NCBI RefSeq assembly: GCF_035751725.1
Contig: NZ_CP142104.1
Location: 5,828,001 to 5,892,000 of the forward strand
Length of the DNA stretch: 64,000 bases
Reading direction: 5' to 3'
From: Pseudomonas frederiksbergensis
GTDB taxonomy: Bacteria > Pseudomonadota > Gammaproteobacteria > Pseudomonadales > Pseudomonadaceae
The notes beneath the pieces were generated by a model, which had not been told where the DNA came from, did not search any database, and was given only the letters and a program-made list of their open reading frames with translations. A program made the position numbers and the translations under genes. Each line of letters starts with the position of its first letter. Positions within the stretch are counted from its first letter, which is position 1. This document shows positions 29,665 through 38,922 of this stretch, one piece after another.

Positions 29665-32600
29665 ATGTCTGATGCACTCTGGGCCGCCCGGCTAGGCGAC
29701 GCGCTGAACCACACCTCGATGATGGCCGATATCCTCGGCGGCGTCCTGGAAGTGGCCGCGAACATTGCGATCACCGCGGTGGCGACGGCTGCCGTGGTGG
29801 CGGCCACGGGCATTACCGTTGCCACCGGCGGCTTGGGTTGCTTCCTGCTCGGCGCGGTGGTGGGCGCCGTGGTCGGCCTGGCCATGAGCAAGACCGGGGC
29901 TGACAAGGGGTTGAGCAATATATGCGAGGGCATTGGCAATGCTCTTTTCCCGCCCACGGTGCAAGCCAACATCCTCACCGGCTCCACCAACACCCTGACC
30001 AACAACATCCCTGCCGCCCGCGCCGCCGGGGCGATCGAGTCCCATGTCGCGCCGGCCGGCACCGAACTTGAGGCACCCGAAGCCGAACCCAGCTACCTGG
30101 ACATGGCCGAGAATTTCTTCTCGCAAATGTGGCGTCCCACCGTCGCCGTGCCCGCGCCCGGTGCCGTGCCCAAGCCGCTGGACATGATCACCTGCATGAA
30201 GCATCCGCCGATGCCGCCGCAATTCCTGGCAGAAGGCTCGGACAAAGTCACCATCAACGGCCAGCCCGCCGTGCGCAGTGGTGACCGCAGCACCTGCGAT
30301 GCCACCGTGGTGTCCTCCGGGCTGATTTCACCCGACGTGACCATTGGCGGTGGCTCGGTGGTGGTGCGCGAGATTCGCAGCGGCAAGACCCCAGGCGTAG
30401 GCCTGGCGGTCACGGCGTTGCTGATGCTCAAGGGCGGCAAAGGCAAATTCCTCAGCAACCTGCCGTGCATGCTGGTGGGCGGCGCGGCGTCGATGGCGGT
30501 CAGCAGCGCGATGGGCGCAGCGGCCAATGCCGCCATGGGCTCGTCGAACCCGGTACACGCCGCCACCGGAGCCAAGGTCCTGGGCGATGTCGAGGAGATG
30601 GACTTCATCCTGCCCGGCATCCTGCCGATTGACTGGCAACGCTTCTACAACAGCCGTGACGAACGCCATGACGGGCTGTTTGGAGCGGGCTGGAGCGTGC
30701 CCTATGAGGTACGCGTCGAGATCCTGCCTCATGCCGAGGGCGGCGAAACGCTGGTCTACACCGATGAACAGGGCCGGCGTATCGACATGGGGTCGATTCC
30801 CTTGGGCGGCGCTGTATTCAGTGCTGGAGAAGGCCTGAGCGTACGGCGGCATGCCAACGGCCAATTGCTGATCGAAAGCGCAGACGGGCTCTACCGGCTC
30901 TTCGAACCCGCACCGGGCACTGCAACGTTGCTGCGCCTGGACCAACTCGGCGACCGCAACGACAACCGCATCCACCTGGATTACGACGACTCCGGACGCC
31001 TGGTACGACTGCGCGATACCTTCGACCTCACCGGCATCGCGCTGGCCTACGACGCTCGCTGGCCGCAGCGGGTCGAACGCATAGACCGGCTTTATGCCGA
31101 TGAGCGCCGCGAAGTATTGATGCACTACGGCTACGACGCCCAAGGTGATCTCGCCTTGGTCCGTCAGTCCAACGGCCAGGTGAAGCGCCGCTACGCCTAC
31201 GATGCCGGACGCAGGATGGTGGAACACCAACTGCCTACCGGACTTCGTTGTTTCTATGAATGGGGCTGGGTTGAAAACCTGGAGTGGCGGGTCGTGCGCC
31301 ACTGGACGGACGCAGGCGACATCTACACGTTCGACTATGACTTGGCTGCCGGAACCACGCGCATCACCGACGGTTTGAATCGCATCAGCACCCGGCGCTG
31401 GGATGCCCGCTATCAGATCACCGAAGCCACCGACGCGCTGGGCCGCACCTGGGCCTTCCAGTGGAACGACGATAGCCAGCTACTGACAGCGACCGCCCCC
31501 AACGGCGGCCAGCATCAGTTCAGCTATGACGACGCCGGCAACCTCTGTGAAACCCGCGACCCACTGGGGCGCATCGAATCGACCGTGTGGCTCGAGCATT
31601 GGGCCCTGCCGCTGGCTGAAACCGACGCGGCAGGCAACACCTGGCAGTATCGCTATGATTCACGCGGCAACCGGATCCGTGAAACCGACCCGCTGGGCCA
31701 CGTCACGCGCTATCGTCACGACGCCCACGGCCAGGTGGTGGAAATCATCGACGCCGCCGGCAAACGCAAGACATTGCGCTGGACGCCCCTGGGCCAACTC
31801 AGTGAACACACCGATTGCTCCGGCTATACCACTCGCTTGAGTTATTGCGAGCGAGGTTTGTTGCTCAGCAGCACCGACGCGCTGGGAGAGCGGACGCTGT
31901 TCAGCTACGACGATCAGGGAAGGCTACTGAGCAAGCAATTGCCGGACGGACGCATCGAGCAATATCAGCGCGATGCGAGCGGGCAAGTGATTGGCTACAG
32001 CGACCCGGCCGGGCACACCACCCGTTTCCAACATACCTTGAGCGGGCAGCTGCAGGTACGCACCGACGCCCACGGCCGCCGGGTGGAACTGAGCTACGAC
32101 AACTACGGGCGGCTCCTGGCCCTGACCAACGAAAATGGCGAGAGCTACCGGTTTGCCTGGGACGCCGCCGATCGCCTGGCCGTCGAACACAGCCTGGACG
32201 GCAGCCTCAAGCGCTACGCCTACGATCCACTGGACAACGTGACCCGGGTGGAAGCCGTTGCGGTGCCCGGCAGCACCGACCTGGACCTGTCGCCGCAGGC
32301 TCCAGTCATCCATGAACTGCAACGCGATGCAGTGGGACGCCTGACAGCGAAGGTCACCGAAGACGGACGCACCGAGTACAGCTACGACGCCCTCGACCAG
32401 GTCAACGCCGTCGCGTTCACCAGCAACACCGGTGAACAGCAGAAGATCGGCTTCGGTTACGACGCACTGGGGCAATTGATCGTCGAGCAGAGCTGGGCCG
32501 GGCGCCTCGAACATCGCTATGACGAATTGGGCAATCTGACCCAGACGTTGCTCCCCGACGGTCGCTGGCTGAACCGCCTGCACTACGGCAGCGGCCACCT

Positions 32601-34110
32601 GCACCAGATCAACCTCGATGGCCAGGTCATCAGTGATTTTGAACGCGACCGCCTGCATCGCGAAGTGCTACGCACCCAAGGCCGCCTCAGCACCCGTAGC
32701 GAATATGACCGCAGCGGCCGCCTGCGGGCTCGCCAACGTCGGCAGCAGGATCAATCCACTTTGTTGCCAGCGATGGTGCGGTCACTGTTTGGCTTTGACG
32801 CCAGCGACCAATTGGTCGAACGCTTCGACAGCCAACCTGATGGCGCCCATCGCCACTTGCTGCACTACGACGCCACGGGTCGCATTCTTGCTAGCCAGGA
32901 CAACCTCCAGGGCCAGCGCGAAGGCTTCGCTTACGATCCGTCCGCCAACTTGCTTGACGGGCTGTCGTCCGGCACGGGTCGAGTCGCACATAACCGCTTG
33001 CTGACCTACCAGGACAAGCGCTACCGCTACGACGGTTTCGGTCGCATGGTCGAAAAGCGCAGTGCCCGGCGCGGCGTCCAGCGTTTTCGCTACGACGCCG
33101 AACAGCGCCTGGTGGAGGTTCGCAACGATAACGGCTCGGTCGTGAAGATGACCTATGACCCGTTGGGTCGACGTATCGAAAAAGCCCACTACGACCGCCA
33201 CGGCACCTTGCTCGGCCGAACCCGTTTCACCTGGGATGCGCTGCAACTGTTGCAGGAGCACAGCGACGGCCAGACCAGCCTCTACATCTACGCCGACGAC
33301 AGCCACGAACCCCTGGCGCGAGTCGACGGCCTGGGCGAGCAACAGAAAGTCCGTTATTACCACAACGACTTCAATGGCCTGCCCGAACAGCTTTGCGAAG
33401 CCGACGGCCATACACTCTGGCGCGCCCGCTACCATGTATGGGGGAGCACGGCCGAAGAGCTTCGCGAACCGTATTACATCGAAGAACAGAACCTGCGTTT
33501 CCAGGGCCAATACCTGGACCGTGAAACCGGGCTGCACTACAACACACTGCGCTACTACGACCCGGACATCGGGCGCTTCACCACACCGGACCCCATCGGC
33601 CTGGCCGGTGGGCTGAATCTCTACCAGTACGCGCCGAATCCGGTGAGCTGGATCGACCCCTCAGGGTTGATGAAATGCTCCACGCCGCCCAAGGGTCGCA
33701 AGGTCAACCGAACGGTCTATCGCTTTGAAGAGCCTGGACGGATCAGCACGACTTGGACGGCACACAAGTGGAACGTTGCCGCCCGGCACCGCTATACCGC
33801 CCCTGGACTGGGCGGTGTCTATGGCGCCAACTCGCGCAAGACCGCCATGGGCGAGGTGAATCACTGGGGCGTGGACCTGTCCACGCGGGTGCTGGTGAGC
33901 AAAAAAGTGCAGCTCAATAACGTCCTGGACCTGACCCGGGCCGATGTGCGCAAGCAATTGGGCGTATCGCTCAAAAGCATCACCGGCAACAAATACACCC
34001 AGACTCATCAGATCGGCGCCTGGGCCAAGGCCAACGGCTATGATGGGATCCTGGCGCCGTCGGCCCGAAACCCGACAGGCAGCAACTTGATCTCCTTCGA
34101 AGGTTTTTAG
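29665..34110 (+). CDS. prePAAR/PAAR-Rhs T6SS effector with RES-like C-terminal toxin
   Basis: 1481 residues. The prePAAR motif AARLGDALNH lies at residues 7-16. Hydrophobic segments at about 20-75 are the Eag-dependent membrane region, and the PAAR domain spans about 170-250 (DKVTINGQPAVRSGDRSTCD). Many YD/Rhs repeats form the shell to about residue 1300, ending with RYYDPDIGRFTTPDPIGLAG. The autocleavage-type motif DPSGL is at 1331-1335. The tip (about 1336-1481) has VYRFEEPG, GVYGANSRKTAMGEV, VLDLTRADVRKQLG and YDGILAPSAR. This spacing of Arg, Glu and Ser fits the RES domain, an ADP-ribosyltransferase-like NAD+ phosphorylase/hydrolase fold. Expected role: NAD+ depletion or ADP-ribosylation in the target cytoplasm; not proven. 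Confidence 0.85.
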   Translation: MSDALWAARLGDALNHTSMMADILGGVLEVAANIAITAVATAAVVAATGITVATGGLGCFLLGAVVGAVVGLAMSKTGADKGLSNICEGIGNALFPPTVQANILTGSTNTLTNNIPAARAAGAIESHVAPAGTELEAPEAEPSYLDMAENFFSQMWRPTVAVPAPGAVPKPLDMITCMKHPPMPPQFLAEGSDKVTINGQPAVRSGDRSTCDATVVSSGLISPDVTIGGGSVVVREIRSGKTPGVGLAVTALLMLKGGKGKFLSNLPCMLVGGAASMAVSSAMGAAANAAMGSSNPVHAATGAKVLGDVEEMDFILPGILPIDWQRFYNSRDERHDGLFGAGWSVPYEVRVEILPHAEGGETLVYTDEQGRRIDMGSIPLGGAVFSAGEGLSVRRHANGQLLIESADGLYRLFEPAPGTATLLRLDQLGDRNDNRIHLDYDDSGRLVRLRDTFDLTGIALAYDARWPQRVERIDRLYADERREVLMHYGYDAQGDLALVRQSNGQVKRRYAYDAGRRMVEHQLPTGLRCFYEWGWVENLEWRVVRHWTDAGDIYTFDYDLAAGTTRITDGLNRISTRRWDARYQITEATDALGRTWAFQWNDDSQLLTATAPNGGQHQFSYDDAGNLCETRDPLGRIESTVWLEHWALPLAETDAAGNTWQYRYDSRGNRIRETDPLGHVTRYRHDAHGQVVEIIDAAGKRKTLRWTPLGQLSEHTDCSGYTTRLSYCERGLLLSSTDALGERTLFSYDDQGRLLSKQLPDGRIEQYQRDASGQVIGYSDPAGHTTRFQHTLSGQLQVRTDAHGRRVELSYDNYGRLLALTNENGESYRFAWDAADRLAVEHSLDGSLKRYAYDPLDNVTRVEAVAVPGSTDLDLSPQAPVIHELQRDAVGRLTAKVTEDGRTEYSYDALDQVNAVAFTSNTGEQQKIGFGYDALGQLIVEQSWAGRLEHRYDELGNLTQTLLPDGRWLNRLHYGSGHLHQINLDGQVISDFERDRLHREVLRTQGRLSTRSEYDRSGRLRARQRRQQDQSTLLPAMVRSLFGFDASDQLVERFDSQPDGAHRHLLHYDATGRILASQDNLQGQREGFAYDPSANLLDGLSSGTGRVAHNRLLTYQDKRYRYDGFGRMVEKRSARRGVQRFRYDAEQRLVEVRNDNGSVVKMTYDPLGRRIEKAHYDRHGTLLGRTRFTWDALQLLQEHSDGQTSLYIYADDSHEPLARVDGLGEQQKVRYYHNDFNGLPEQLCEADGHTLWRARYHVWGSTAEELREPYYIEEQNLRFQGQYLDRETGLHYNTLRYYDPDIGRFTTPDPIGLAGGLNLYQYAPNPVSWIDPSGLMKCSTPPKGRKVNRTVYRFEEPGRISTTWTAHKWNVAARHRYTAPGLGGVYGANSRKTAMGEVNHWGVDLSTRVLVSKKVQLNNVLDLTRADVRKQLGVSLKSITGNKYTQTHQIGAWAKANGYDGILAPSARNPTGSNLISFEGF

Positions 34111-34111
34111 T

Positions 34112-34390
34112 ATGGGCTTGGAAGACGAATACGTCGGTGATGCCGGTTGGCAAAGCTTCGTGCAAGTGTACGAAGAGGATTACCTCAACGATGACGCCCG
34201 AGCCCTGGCCAAGGCCATGGATGACCATCTGGACATGGCCGTTGTGCTCTGCGGAAAAATGGGACGCGAGAGAGCGCTGCAGTGGCTGGAACGGTCCGTG
34301 CCTGCCCTGGGCGACAAACGCCCGGCCGATTGCCTCAAGTCGCCGAAACTGATCAAGCGCCTGAGAATGGCGCTGATGAGCATGCCGTAG
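34112..34390 (+). CDS. Putative immunity protein, Xre/MbcA/ParS antitoxin-like
   Basis: 92 residues, starting one base after the Rhs stop, so coupled. The C-terminal half reads ALQWLERSVPALGDKRP then CLKSPK, which resembles the toxin-binding domain (DUF2384) of Xre/MbcA/ParS antitoxins that neutralise RES toxins. No helix-turn-helix domain fits in the 50 acidic N-terminal residues, so it probably lacks DNA binding. It is cytoplasmic, with no signal peptide, matching a toxin that acts in the cytoplasm. The family call is by pattern only. An unrelated small immunity protein is the alternative. Confidence 0.72.
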   Translation: MGLEDEYVGDAGWQSFVQVYEEDYLNDDARALAKAMDDHLDMAVVLCGKMGRERALQWLERSVPALGDKRPADCLKSPKLIKRLRMALMSMP

Positions 34391-34480
34391 TCGAGCGGTA
34401 GGAGAACTCGGCGGAAGCCCCTGAAAGGCACGTTTTCCTACAGAAATATCGCATCAACCGATTGCGGTTGCTGCACAACC

Positions 34481-34507
34481 GAGCGGGAGCAAGCTCCCTC
34501 GCCACGG
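34481..34507. repeat. Single REP-type palindrome
   Basis: GAGCGGGAGCAAGCTCCCTC followed by GCCAC; the GGGAG/CTCCC arms are at 34485-34489 and 34494-34498. It lies after the immunity gene and could end that transcript. Confidence 0.7.
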
Positions 34508-34529
34508 GTTTTCGGGTGAATCCGAGGGT

Positions 34530-34871
34530 GTGTTTATTCGCTGTCCCTTAGCTTTCCACCAAGCCACACATCCTTGCGCCTTTGCCTACAACTACGCCAG
34601 AATCCGCCGGCTTGTGCGCCTTGCTCCCGGGTTCTATCGTTTGCCTGCCACTGCTCATCAGTGGTCGGGTTTAGTAGCCCGAGGTTTTCCCGCAAGATGC
34701 ATGAGTCCTCAACTCAGGCAGGTATCTCAATTCCTGTCCTTGATGGTGACTGTGCGCAGGGCGCTTCGGCGCGCCGGCAATGCTGGAATCCCCGGTCTAC
34801 TAACCTGCGTACAGCCGCCACCCTTCTTTTAGTAGGGACAGGGTCGCGGCCTAATTTGAGGATTCCAGCTT
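34530..34871 (+). promoter_or_regulatory. Structured leader upstream of the DUF6124 gene
   Basis: This stretch has no convincing gene. GCTGGAATCC (34782-34791) is perfectly complementary to GGATTCCAGC (34860-34869), which ends two bases before the ATG at 34872 and includes part of the GAGGA ribosome site (34858-34862). Inside that stem CTACTAA (34797-34803) can pair with TTAGTAG (34829-34835). A second TTAGTAG lies at 34671-34677 within the hairpin TCGGG-loop-CCCGA (34665-34682). The arrangement could hide or expose the ribosome site. The function is unknown. Confidence 0.55.
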
Positions 34872-35234
34872 ATGTTCAAGATAACGCCAAACCCTCCAGA
34901 AGCAGACCCCAACTCTCCTTATCTGGACGGCCTCAACGCCAAGCAACTCGAAGAAGCCACTACCCGCGCACTGGACTTTTATCTGAAGCCCAAACCAACA
35001 AGACCTAAAGAAACCATAAAGCCCGGCCAGCTATTCACCGTAGTAAAAGACCTCGACAACGAATGCCTGTTGGCCAACCTCAGCGAAACCCTGGCCTCAG
35101 CCGATGCGATGGTCAATGAACTGGCGTTCGATATGGAAGGCTCCAACCGCCACGTGCTGCTTGGGATCCAGCAGTTGATCGAACTGGGTTCGTTGCTGGC
35201 GAATCGGGCGTTGGATAACGTCGATCCCCGATAG
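34872..35234 (+). CDS. DUF6124 family protein
   Basis: 120 residues, cytoplasmic. It begins MFKITPNPPEADPNSPY and ends RALDNVDPR, with an EGSNRHVLLGIQQLIELG helix; these are marks of a small Pseudomonas-restricted family (DUF6124, formerly grouped with DUF3077). The function is unknown. The C-terminal half looks like a helical bundle. The gene stands alone between the T6SS island and hup, behind a structured leader. A longer upstream frame exists but overlaps the leader and is not credible. Confidence 0.85.
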   Translation: MFKITPNPPEADPNSPYLDGLNAKQLEEATTRALDFYLKPKPTRPKETIKPGQLFTVVKDLDNECLLANLSETLASADAMVNELAFDMEGSNRHVLLGIQQLIELGSLLANRALDNVDPR

Positions 35235-35241
35235 CCGCCGC

Positions 35242-35295
35242 ACCGCAAGCCACTGTGGCGAGCGGATTTATCCCCTCGCCACAGGGGCTTGCGGT
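35242..35295. repeat. REP-type nested palindrome
   Basis: ACCGCAAGCC (35242-35251) pairs with GGCTTGCGGT (35286-35295), and inside it CTGTGGCGAG (35253-35262) pairs with CTCGCCACAG (35275-35284). It forms one long interrupted hairpin after the DUF6124 gene. Confidence 0.75.
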
Positions 35296-35327
35296 GGATT
35301 AACAGATGGTTGCTATCTAACAGCCAC

Positions 35328-35366
35328 AAAAAAAGGCATACCGATCACCTTCGGTATGCCTTTTTT
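35328..35366. terminator. Bidirectional intrinsic terminator (hup and DUF6124 gene)
   Basis: AGGCATACCGA (35334-35344) and TCGGTATGCCT (35351-35361) form an 11-base stem flanked by an A-run on the left and a T-run on the right, so it works on both strands. It ends the leftward hup transcript and any rightward one. Confidence 0.9.
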
Positions 35367-35405
35367 GTTGCCGCTTCCTTCCCTCGATCGAGGTACTCGC
35401 CGCAA

Positions 35406-35681
35406 TTATGGGTTGACGCTGTCCTTCAAGGACTTGCCCGGCTTGAACGCAACGGTGTTGCTGGCCTTGATTTTCACCGGCTCGCCGGTTTGCGGGTTCT
35501 TGCCAGTGCGGGCGCCGCGGTGGCGTTGCAGGAAGGTGCCGAAGCCCACCAGGGTCACGCTGTCCTTGCGGTGCAGGGCGCCGGTGATTTCTTCGAGGAC
35601 GGCGTTGAGGACGCGGTTGGCTTGTTCTTTGGTGAGGTCCGCTTTTTCCGCGATGGCGGCGGCGAGTTCTGGTTTACGCAT
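35406..35681 (-). CDS. hup: HU-family nucleoid protein
   Basis: 91 residues from ATG 35681; 20 further upstream codons in frame are not part of the HU fold. It has MRKPELAAAIAEKADLT, the GFGTFLQRHRGARTGKNPQT DNA-binding arm, and VAFKPGKSLKD. It is an HU homodimer-type protein that bends DNA. This copy is next to the rubredoxin genes, the position of PA5348 (HupP type) in P. aeruginosa. It has a strong terminator after it. Confidence 0.93.
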   Translation of the reverse strand: MRKPELAAAIAEKADLTKEQANRVLNAVLEEITGALHRKDSVTLVGFGTFLQRHRGARTGKNPQTGEPVKIKASNTVAFKPGKSLKDSVNP

Positions 35682-35872
35682 GAATGAAGCCCCTTTGACG
35701 GTTTTTTTGTTGTTATGTCCGTGCTGTTCTCTTCGGAACAACCCCTAAGGCGCCGCAGGCTCTACTCTGCGGCAGACGGGAGTGAGGATGGCACGGGGCC
35801 GCAACCGGCGCCAGTGGCCGGCGGGTGTTTGTGGCGTCAAAAGCAGGGTATTTACGACAGAACGACCGCCAT

Positions 35873-37021
35873 TTACGCCAGCAGCGCCGGAAGCTGCTTG
35901 TTCAGCGCCAGTTTCTCCATCACAGCCGCCCCCGTCAGGGCGTAACCCAGCAAATTGCCTTGGGTATCGCGGCACAAGGCCTTGATGTCGGCGCCCTGCC
36001 CTTCGACGCTCCAGACGCCTTCGCTGCCCCGTGGCGGTGGCGAAACCACCAGTGGGCACACCGGCGTCTTGACGGTGATCGGCATGGCGCCATAGCTGAC
36101 AGCGGTCGGGTTGCCGGCCAGGGTTTGAGCCAGGGTGCGGGCGCAACTCATCAGCGGCATGACGTAGAGCAGGTTCAAGCCATCGACCTCGGCGCAATCA
36201 CCCAAGGCGTAGATATTGGCGTGGGAAGTCTTCAGGTGACGATCGACCACCACGCCGCGGTTGACCAGCAGGCCGGCCGCGGCGGCCAGGTCGATGCGCG
36301 GGCGCAGGCCGATGGCCGAGACCACCAGGTCGCAGGTAATCACTTGGCCATCCGACAGGTGCGCTTCCGATCCATCGCCCACCCGTTGCAGGCGATTGAG
36401 CACCGGCCCGAGGTGGAAACGCGCGCCGAGGCTTTCCAGCCCGGCCTGTACCGCTGCCGCGGCGGCAGGGTGCAACAGCGTCGGCATGACTTGTTCGCAC
36501 GGGGCCACCAGCTCGACTTCATAGCCGCCGAGGATCAGGTCGTTGGCAAATTCGCAGCCGATCAGGCCGGCGCCGAGCAGCAGCACCCGGCGCTTGCCAG
36601 CGGCGGCGGCGCGAAAGCGGGCATAGTCTTCAAGGTCATTGATCGGGAAGATCAAGTCTGCGGCATCGCCTTGCACCGGCACACGTACGGTTTCAGCGCC
36701 CCAGGCCAGGATCAGGTCGCGATAATTCACCGCCTCTTCGCCGATCCACAGGCGCTTGTGGCCCGGGTCGATGCCGCTGATGCGCGTGTGGGTGCGCACC
36801 TCAGCGTTCAGTTGCTCGGCCATCGCGCCGGGTTCGGCCATGCTCAGGCCATCGGCGTCTTTGTTCTTGCCAAAGCCGGTGGAGAGCATCGGTTTGGAGT
36901 AGGAGCGGCCGTCGTCCGCGGTAATAAGCAGCAACGGGGTTTCGCTGTCGAGCTTGCGAAATTCCCGGGCCAGGTTGTAACCGGCCAGGCCAGTACCGAC
37001 GATAACGACAGGTGCGCTCAT
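35873..37021 (-). CDS. rubB: Rubredoxin-NAD+ reductase
   Basis: 382 residues. FAD is bound by the N-terminal [17 protein letters not shown]ossmann motif, NAD(H) by [17 protein letters not shown], and a second FAD contact is [10 protein letters not shown]. It passes electrons from NADH to rubredoxin, which feeds alkane hydroxylases and oxidative-stress responses. It follows the rubredoxin gene by 23 bases in one operon. No changes are seen in the cofactor motifs. Confidence 0.93.
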   Translation of the reverse strand: MSAPVVIVGTGLAGYNLAREFRKLDSETPLLLITADDGRSYSKPMLSTGFGKNKDADGLSMAEPGAMAEQLNAEVRTHTRISGIDPGHKRLWIGEEAVNYRDLILAWGAETVRVPVQGDAADLIFPINDLEDYARFRAAAAGKRRVLLLGAGLIGCEFANDLILGGYEVELVAPCEQVMPTLLHPAAAAAVQAGLESLGARFHLGPVLNRLQRVGDGSEAHLSDGQVITCDLVVSAIGLRPRIDLAAAAGLLVNRGVVVDRHLKTSHANIYALGDCAEVDGLNLLYVMPLMSCARTLAQTLAGNPTAVSYGAMPITVKTPVCPLVVSPPPRGSEGVWSVEGQGADIKALCRDTQGNLLGYALTGAAVMEKLALNKQLPALLA

Positions 37022-37044
37022 GTTGCTCTCCGTTTATGAAACGA

Positions 37045-37212
37045 TCAGTTGATTTCGATCATTTCGAAATCCATCTTGCCGACGCCGCAGTCCGGGCACA
37101 GCCAGTCTTCCGGTACATCTTCCCAACGGGTGCCGGGCGCGATGCCATCGTCCGGCCAGCCATCGGCTTCGTTGTAGATCAGGCCACAGACGATACATTG
37201 CCACTTCTTCAT
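37045..37212 (-). CDS. rubA: Rubredoxin
   Basis: 55 residues, missed by simple length cut-offs. Two CxxC knuckles, CIVCG (residues 6-10) and CPDCG, bind one iron. The [19 protein letters not shown] segment is typical of rubredoxins. Electron carrier between RubB and oxygenases or peroxide-reducing enzymes. P. aeruginosa has two tandem copies (rubA1, rubA2); here only one is present. Confidence 0.93.
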   Translation of the reverse strand: MKKWQCIVCGLIYNEADGWPDDGIAPGTRWEDVPEDWLCPDCGVGKMDFEMIEIN

Positions 37213-37388
37213 TCCAATACTTCCTCAAGATGTCAGGCTTTGGCCGGTATTTTCCGGCTCAGGGCGGTTTTGTACTGATCGATCGCGACAGATGCAAGCG
37301 GCATCGGCGCGACGGCGGGTTGGCTCGGCCAAAACCGCCGACCGGCATGGTAAGCTCGCGGCCTCATTTGCTGCCATTCAAGACCCCT

Positions 37389-37952
37389 GTGCCGCCGACA
37401 AATTCGATATTTCCTACACTTCAATGGCTGCCTCAACACCTGCTATCGCCCCGCCCGGATGCGTGCGTCATGGACTGGCTATTCGACGAAGGCTCCCTGA
37501 CCCGGCGTCTGACAGGCCTGTCGGATGATCACTTCAGCGTGACGCCGTTGTTCGAAGGCTGGCAGCCGTTGCGCGCCGACGAATGTGCTGCACTGGACCT
37601 GGCCGAGGGCAGCGAGGGTTGGGTGCGCGAAGTGTACTTGCGCGGCCACGGCGAGCCTTGGGTGTTTGCCCGCAGCGTGGCGGCGCGCAGCGCGTTGCAG
37701 GGCGACGGCTTGCAGATGGATGAACTGGGCAGCCGCTCGTTGGGCGAGCTGTTGTTTTGTGACCAGGCGTTCCAGCGTCGGGCGATCGAGGTCTGCCACT
37801 ACCCGAGCCAATGGCTGCCGCCGCAGGTTCGCAGCAACGCGTTATGGGGCCGTCGTTCTCGTTTCGACCGCGGTGCGTTGAGCGTGCTGGTGGCGGAAGT
37901 GTTCCTGCCCAGCCTGTGGACGGTCGCCCGCGCCTATTCGGAGAATTGCTGA
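37389..37952 (+). CDS. ubiC: Chorismate-pyruvate lyase
   Basis: 187 residues from GTG 37389, chosen because it gives the usual UbiC length; the ribosome site is weak and the frame is open further upstream. Family marks are [29 protein letters not shown] and the LGELLF segment. It converts chorismate to 4-hydroxybenzoate, the first step of ubiquinone synthesis. The stop overlaps the ubiA start (TGATG), matching ubiCA order in other pseudomonads. Confidence 0.92.
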   Translation: MPPTNSIFPTLQWLPQHLLSPRPDACVMDWLFDEGSLTRRLTGLSDDHFSVTPLFEGWQPLRADECAALDLAEGSEGWVREVYLRGHGEPWVFARSVAARSALQGDGLQMDELGSRSLGELLFCDQAFQRRAIEVCHYPSQWLPPQVRSNALWGRRSRFDRGALSVLVAEVFLPSLWTVARAYSENC

Positions 37953-38842
37953 TGTACGTGCAACTGCTCAAATCCTTGAACCGCCTCAATCCGCGGGCCT
38001 GGGACTTCGTGCAACTGACGCGCATGGACAAGCCCATCGGTATTTATCTACTGCTGTGGCCGACGTTATGGGCGCTGTGGATTGCCGGCGAAGGCTCGCC
38101 ATCCGTGGCCAACATCGTGATTTTTGTACTCGGCGTGGTGCTGACCCGCGCCGGCGGCTGCGTGATCAACGACTGGGCCGACCGCAAGGTCGACGGCCAC
38201 GTCAAACGCACCGAGCAACGTCCACTGGTGAGCGGCAAGATCAGCTCGAAAGAGGCGCTGGTGTTCTTCGCCGTGCTGATGAGCGTGAGCTTCCTGCTAG
38301 TACTGTGCACCAACGCGCCGACGATCCTGCTGTCCCTCGGCGGCCTGGCGCTGGCGTTCAGTTACCCGTTCATGAAGCGCTACACGTATTACCCGCAAGT
38401 GGTGCTGGGCGCGGCGTTTTCCTGGGGCATGCCGATGGCGTTTACCGCCGAAACCGGCCATCTCCCGGCGGCTGCATGGTTGTTGTACATCGCCAACCTG
38501 CTGTGGACGGTGGGCTATGACACCTACTACGCGATGACCGACCGGGACGATGACCTGAAGATCGGGGTGAAGTCCACGGCGATCCTGTTTGGCGATGCCG
38601 ACCGGGTGATCATCCTGACGTTGCAGGGCCTGGCCTTGGGCTGCCTGCTGTTGGCCGGGTCGAAATTCCAGCTGGGCGGCTGGTTCCACCTGGGGCTGCT
38701 GGCCGCCGCCGCGTGTTTCGCCTGGGAGTTCTGGTACACCCGTGGCAGGGACCGGATGCGCTGCTTCAAGGCGTTCCTGCACAACCATTGGGCCGGGTTG
38801 GCGATTTTCGTGGGGATTGTGTTGGATTACGGGTTGCGTTGA
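37952..38842 (+). CDS. ubiA: 4-Hydroxybenzoate polyprenyltransferase
   Basis: 296 residues with about eight or nine membrane helices. The first Asp-rich motif is in [16 protein letters not shown], the second in [13 protein letters not shown]. They bind Mg2+-diphosphate of the prenyl donor. It attaches the polyprenyl tail to 4-hydroxybenzoate in the inner membrane. It is translationally coupled to ubiC. A REP hairpin follows and may serve as the end of the transcript. Confidence 0.95.
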   Translation: MYVQLLKSLNRLNPRAWDFVQLTRMDKPIGIYLLLWPTLWALWIAGEGSPSVANIVIFVLGVVLTRAGGCVINDWADRKVDGHVKRTEQRPLVSGKISSKEALVFFAVLMSVSFLLVLCTNAPTILLSLGGLALAFSYPFMKRYTYYPQVVLGAAFSWGMPMAFTAETGHLPAAAWLLYIANLLWTVGYDTYYAMTDRDDDLKIGVKSTAILFGDADRVIILTLQGLALGCLLLAGSKFQLGGWFHLGLLAAAACFAWEFWYTRGRDRMRCFKAFLHNHWAGLAIFVGIVLDYGLR

Positions 38843-38872
38843 GTCAAGCCGATCCGGCGCAAACATGAACCT

Positions 38873-38900
38873 GTGGCGAGGGAGCTTGCTCCCTCGCCAC
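38873..38900. repeat. REP-type palindrome after ubiA
   Basis: GTGGCGAGGGAGC (38873-38885) and GCTCCCTCGCCAC (38888-38900) form a 13-base perfect stem with a two-base loop. It lies between converging ubiA and the next gene. Confidence 0.8.
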
Positions 38901-38922
38901 GAAAAGCGGTTCGAGCAGTCAG

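Noticed and set aside
34574..35008. A 144-codon frame overlapping the leader and the DUF6124 start
   Set aside because: It runs out of frame through the structured leader and the real gene, lacks a ribosome site, and has no recognisable domain.
34391..35300. Possible mobile element remains beside the Rhs island
   Set aside because: No transposase fragment, terminal inverted repeats or target duplications could be found; the palindromes are REP-type.
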